Source: Priapulus caudatus (lineage: Eukaryota; Priapulida; Priapulimorpha; Priapulimorphida; Priapulidae). Taken from it: a stretch of DNA of 64,000 bases. This document shows, in pieces, positions 59,833 to 64,000 of this stretch; positions within the stretch are counted from its first letter, which is position 1, and every line of letters begins with the position of its first letter. The notes beneath the pieces are model-generated. The model was given only the letters and a program-made list of their open reading frames with translations, had not been told where the DNA came from and searched no databases. The stretch is from positions 163,795 through 227,794 of the forward strand of contig NW_014577550.1 in NCBI RefSeq assembly GCF_000485595.1. The letters are read 5' to 3'. The translations under genes and the position numbers were made by a program.

Positions 59833-62800
59833 TTACTTTTTCACACTGAGCACGACTATTATGGTGATGATGACGCCGACAATGCTAAGGATCACAACAA
59901 GGCAGCACAGCTTCTTGCGATAGCTCTTCTGTAAAAAGAAAGCAAGCGTTGGTCAGCATTTAACCACCAATCACATCATCGCTCAGCAAAGATAGTGGTG
60001 CTGGTTATGTTGCGCTAGCGCGTTCATAAAAGCGGGGTTGAACGAAACTTCGATTCTTATAGCGACACCTACCAGCGAGTGTAGATTGAATTTCCTCCCA
60101 CCCGCAACGATTCGTCAGCGATTCCCTGCCACTCGATCTTCCAGGAATGTTTGCATAACCTTCAAGTAACCTTCGCATGGGAAACATTGACGAACACTGC
60201 CAGAATCGACAGCATTCTGGCTCACTGCTGACATGGGCAGCACAACTGACCTACCTGACCTGACCTGACCTGACCTGACCTGACCTGACCTGACCTACCT
60301 GATACTTGCTGGCCCGCTGCAACTGTGTGGCGCCCTCTTCCACCTCAGTCGCCGCTTTTTCCACGTTTGCTTCGATCGTATCTGCAGTTAATCAGCATTC
60401 CAGTTGGGGATCAACAATGAGTATGGAGTGGTGAATTGGGGCGGTGCAAGGAGGCCGGGAGGTGTAGAAGGGTAGGGGTGTTAAAATACATTTTGCTGAT
60501 AAGTCTGAGGGAGGAGGCATCGTTTCACTTTTTATGAAAACCAGTGATCGAAAAGAATACCACGCTCTCGAGACGGGTTACTACTTTATGTTCTAGCGTT
60601 ACTACTTGATACACTACAGCAGCGAACGGCATGGCATAGCAGGCTACTCACCCACAACTTCGCCCTGCTCATGTACGAGAGAGGCAAGCTCGCGGAATAT
60701 CTCATTTACATCCAAGATGTCTGCCTGAAACAGAAGATCACTCCTTATAATCACAGGCAAACAGTTTACCCGATTACGAACTGCCATCAGGTGTCACTAC
60801 TTATTCCACAAGCGATGTTTCATGTTATATTATGCTAACATATATAAATGCATTATTTCTTTCATGTTATGCGTGCGACAACTATATATTAGTGGCTCAT
60901 CAGGCACATAACCTAAATAGTAAATGCAACCACCTGCACCAACAGCACAATCATTGTAATCGTCAAATGTTTAGAACCACCAGGATTTTTTTTTAAATTA
61001 AATTAAATGTTTGTAATTGTATCATAGATAGCGACAGTAATAGTGTGTCTAGAGGCATTAGTCTCAATAGCAGAATTGGACAGCTCCTGTACGACCATTG
61101 ACCATTACCATCAATTACTGCCACCTGGTGACAAGCTTAAGCAATTTCAATCAACTTGACCAATATAGCTAGATCAGCTGTTGAAACTGTTGCTAACAGC
61201 TTAATTACACGTTAAAATTACTCTTATAACTGATTATACAATTCATGCTGGGTTTACCTCAATCTGTCGAATTCTCTCGTCCCTCTCCTCATATAAGGCG
61301 ATCTCAAAGTCCACGTGTTCTTTCTGTATCTGTAACTGTTGCCTGTGATGACAAACAACTAACATCGACAACAAGCCATACATTAACTGTACTCTAATGG
61401 AGTAAAATTAGGTATATTACTACTGCTTTGATGAACAGAATCTCTGCGGAAAAGCTCCCCGTACTGATTAACTTCATCACGTACCACCACCACGTATTTA
61501 AAGGTGGTCGTCGTTAAGCAATCATATTCCCATGCTTCAGTTAGCCGTGCAACAATTCAACGCGTTTGCTCATGCGCACCTTCTCCGCTGATCCTCCACT
61601 AGTCGTGCAGTCTCCTCCTCGTCATCTGCCCCCCAGCCAATCAGCTGCTCTTCGCTGGCAGGGGGCGCTAGTAACGGTCGCTTCGTTGGCATTGTTTCTC
61701 TCATCTTTTCGGCAGTTTTCTACAAGATTTAGTAACAAGACTTGCATACAATTCTGCACGAGTAAGACTAATGTGCACTCAGAATTACACATTCATACAT
61801 TTATCATAAACATAAAACCAAAAAACTAAATGATAGTCTAGCATACATATTTAATTATCATTATAATAAACGTGGTTTTTATAGGTAATATTTTACTAGG
61901 CATTCCACATAGGGTAAAATATACTTTATATTCAGCTGGTTATAGTGAATATAAAAGTTGCATGAACATACCTTCTGTATAAGGCTATAGCGCTTAATCG
62001 TGTCCTTCAACTCATTCCTAAGCCTTTCGACTTGCAATCGCTTTGACTAAAGACATACACAAGTATTAGACAATGACAAAGAAGTGACATAAATGTATCT
62101 CCCGCAAGAAGTGGCAGATTGTAACGGAGAAACAAGTGAGCGTTTATGATGGATAGATTGTAGAAGCGGAAACGCACCTTGTCACTCTGCCTAGCCACCA
62201 TGGCAAGGTTCTTAAGAAGTTCGTGACATTGTGTGATGATGGCATTTGTTGTCTGTTGGGTTCCATGGCTGCAAAGATGCCACAAAAACACAAGTCGTGA
62301 CCCCACACACATCTCTCATCATTTGTGAACACCACCCTACTAATTACTCTACATCACATAAGAACACACTCTGTAACCTATGAACCATGATTGTCGTAAT
62401 AGTTTCAATAGCGATCAGTGTTGAATGTCGAGTGATGAAAGAACATCACGGTATCGAGTCACCGCACGTCGCACGCACTCACATCTTTTGTCGGAGCCTG
62501 AGGCTGTCTTGGCTGGTACCGACCTGCTTCAGAGCTCGCTCCAGCCCCGACGCGTTGTTACTGATCGTGAAGATGTGCGTGCTAACCTCGTCACATCTCT
62601 GGCTAAACTGTCGGCTGTCCACTGGTCGAAAATAGAAGCATGCTCACATTAACGCTGTCGGTTCCTCCAAATACCTATGTGAGCATTTTATACGCACAAA
62701 GCAATGTCATATGGAGCCAGCTTTATATGGTTTCACATTCACCCTGTTCACTGCTGCTTGCCTTTTTTTTAAATAACTTTGATGTACCCAATTTTTTACC

Positions 62801-63023
62801 TGCGCTCGTGCATACTGTTCGTGCATATTGTTCATACATATACAACCAAACTAACTAGTTAAAAATGATACTACGTGTCAAACAAACATTAAACTAGAAA
62901 ATGAATTTTGCAAATAAGCTGTCTGACAGACACTATCTACATCTTACCAGCAGCCACCACGTTAGGGTCATCATAATATGGCCGAATGCTGCCATAATTA
63001 TCTTGATCCCTATGCAGAGCCAT
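59833..63023 (-). CDS. Syntaxin-7/12-type Qa-SNARE
   Basis: Tail-anchored SNARE of the endosomal/lysosomal fusion machinery. Nine minus-strand exons join with every phase matching: 63023-62948, 62621-62483, 62268-62178, 62046-61972, 61719-61580, 61342-61258, 60724-60652, 60381-60299, 59928-59833. The product is 285 aa, close to syntaxin-12 (276). The start MALHRDQDNYGSIRPYYDD and the helical Habc region (QFSQRCDEVSTHIFTISNN, LGTPQDS-like VGTSQDSLRLRQ) fit the family. The SNARE helix covers about 190-252, with the zero-layer glutamine at 222 in VHEQGEVVDTIEANVEKA. A basic YRKK precedes a single membrane segment (about 261-283) ending VKK. All introns are GT-AG. Syntaxin 7 and 12 cannot be separated from this alone. 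Confidence 0.95.
60248..60296 (-). repeat. (GGTCA)n at a syntaxin 5' splice site
   Basis: Nine pentanucleotide copies on the minus strand start immediately after the GTAGGTCAGG donor of syntaxin exon 8. Overlapping AGGTCA strings match nuclear-receptor half-sites, but head-to-tail five-base spacing is not a usual receptor element. Confidence 0.9.
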
Positions 63024-63471
63024 TTCTCTGACAGATGACGTCGCAACTACGATGGCTCTTGTTGCTTTTGTGTTTTAACAGTTATGGATTCCAGATCACA
63101 GATGTGAGTTCCAGTCACATTTTAAATGATGACGAAACTTTGAGTACTAAAAAAGAAGATAGGTACCTAGATATCTTGCCAATGGGTCAATGGGCTATCT
63201 AAAGCAACATTTAGATTAATTCCAAAAAAGTTAGAATCTCAACATGAATCCCACATAGAAAGAGTAACTAGGGCTTAGCAGGAGAGACTGAAGTTCAACT
63301 TCAAGTTAGCTTATCCCTTGCCCTACTATATACAACAGGGCATACTGCTACAACACAACCTTGTAGCATCAGGCACCGTGCTATATATATATATATATAT
63401 ATCTGCCTGTGTGTGTGTGTGTGTTCGCGCGCGCGCGTGCGTGCATGCGTGCGTGCGTGTGTGTGAAATTT
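63024..63471 (-). promoter_or_regulatory. Upstream region of the syntaxin gene
   Basis: On the minus strand, GACGTCAT (CRE/ATF-like) lies at 63040-63033, about 10 bases before the ATG, so it is probably near the transcription start or in the 5' UTR. No TATA box is evident. AT and GT/GC microsatellites occupy 63383-63463. Confidence 0.35.
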
Positions 63472-64000
63472 AGATGAATACATGTCTTAGCTATAATCTA
63501 GTCTGTGAATTTTCAGTTTGTTGAAGCACGATTAGTCTAATTAATTACTAAATATATGCGAGCGGTATCGCGCATAGGCGCCGATTGCATGCAGCCGTCT
63601 ATACGGACGGCTATGGGCAATATGAAAGGGTATTATTTATAACTATCATACCTCGCGAACGAGTTGTTACATTTCTAGAAATCTAGATGAATATAAACAC
63701 ATGTCTTAGCTATAATCTAGTCTGTGAATTTTCAGTTTGTTGAAGCATGATTAGTCTAATTAATTACTAAATATATGCGAGCGGTATCGCGCATAGGCGC
63801 CGATTGCATGCAGCCATCTATACGGACGGCTATGGGCGATATGAAAGGGTATTATTTATAACTATCATACCTCGTGAACGAGTTGTTACATTTCTAGAAA
63901 TCTAGATGAATATAAACACATGTCTTAGCTATAATCTCTGTGAATTTTCAGTTTGTTGAAGCACGATTAGTCTAATTAATTACCAAATATATGCGAACGG
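63472..64000. repeat. 219-bp tandem repeat, at least 2.4 copies
   Basis: ATGTCTTAGCTATAATCT recurs at 63482, 63701 and 63920, exactly 219 bases apart, and the whole unit between is nearly identical (for example GCGAGCGGTATCGCGCATAG). The array runs off the window and may be a satellite. No coding potential is seen. Confidence 0.93.

Overview
The window is nuclear DNA from an invertebrate-like animal: intron-rich genes with standard GT-AG splicing, AATAAA polyadenylation signals, abundant micro- and minisatellites and many small fold-back transposons. I cannot place the species. I read the genes by joining exons whose splice sites and codon phases agree.

Layout. (1) 402-2206, plus: 3' part of a muscle-LIM/cysteine-rich protein gene. 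(2) 5189-5892, minus: 3' part of a gene resembling a THAP-domain protein, with one exon duplicated in tandem. (3) 4.2-11.1 kb: a graveyard of fold-back elements, several with clear target-site duplications. (4) 11346-21602, plus: a complete nine-exon RAD51D (329 aa). Its introns carry a hAT-like MITE, a GC-rich island and a stray copy of another gene's first exon. (5) 22869-23517, minus: last exon of a CCCH zinc-finger gene, tail to tail with RAD51D. (6) 25.5-46.6 kb: a tandem duplication (units about 10.7 and 10.3 kb) carrying the first two coding exons of a dynamin/EHD-like membrane GTPase, whose remaining ten exons lie at 52.8-58.0 kb. (7) 47.9-52.0 kb: four different minisatellites in a row inside the giant second intron of that GTPase. 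(8) 59833-63023, minus: a complete nine-exon syntaxin-7/12-type Qa-SNARE (285 aa), convergent with the GTPase gene. (9) 63.47-64 kb: a 219-bp tandem repeat that runs off the window.

The strongest observation concerns the GTPase gene. Its first coding exon occurs three times (18.6, 29.2 and 39.8 kb) and its P-loop exon twice (32.9 and 43.3 kb). The only intact first exon is the copy inside RAD51D intron 7; the only intact P-loop exon is the one at 32.9 kb. Joined to the downstream exons these two give a 449-aa protein with every splice phase matching. The copies differ mostly by single-base insertions and deletions, which looks more like uncorrected long-read sequence or a mis-assembly than like ordinary evolutionary divergence. 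No prokaryotic features, rRNA, convincing tRNA, CRISPR array or intact transposase gene were seen.
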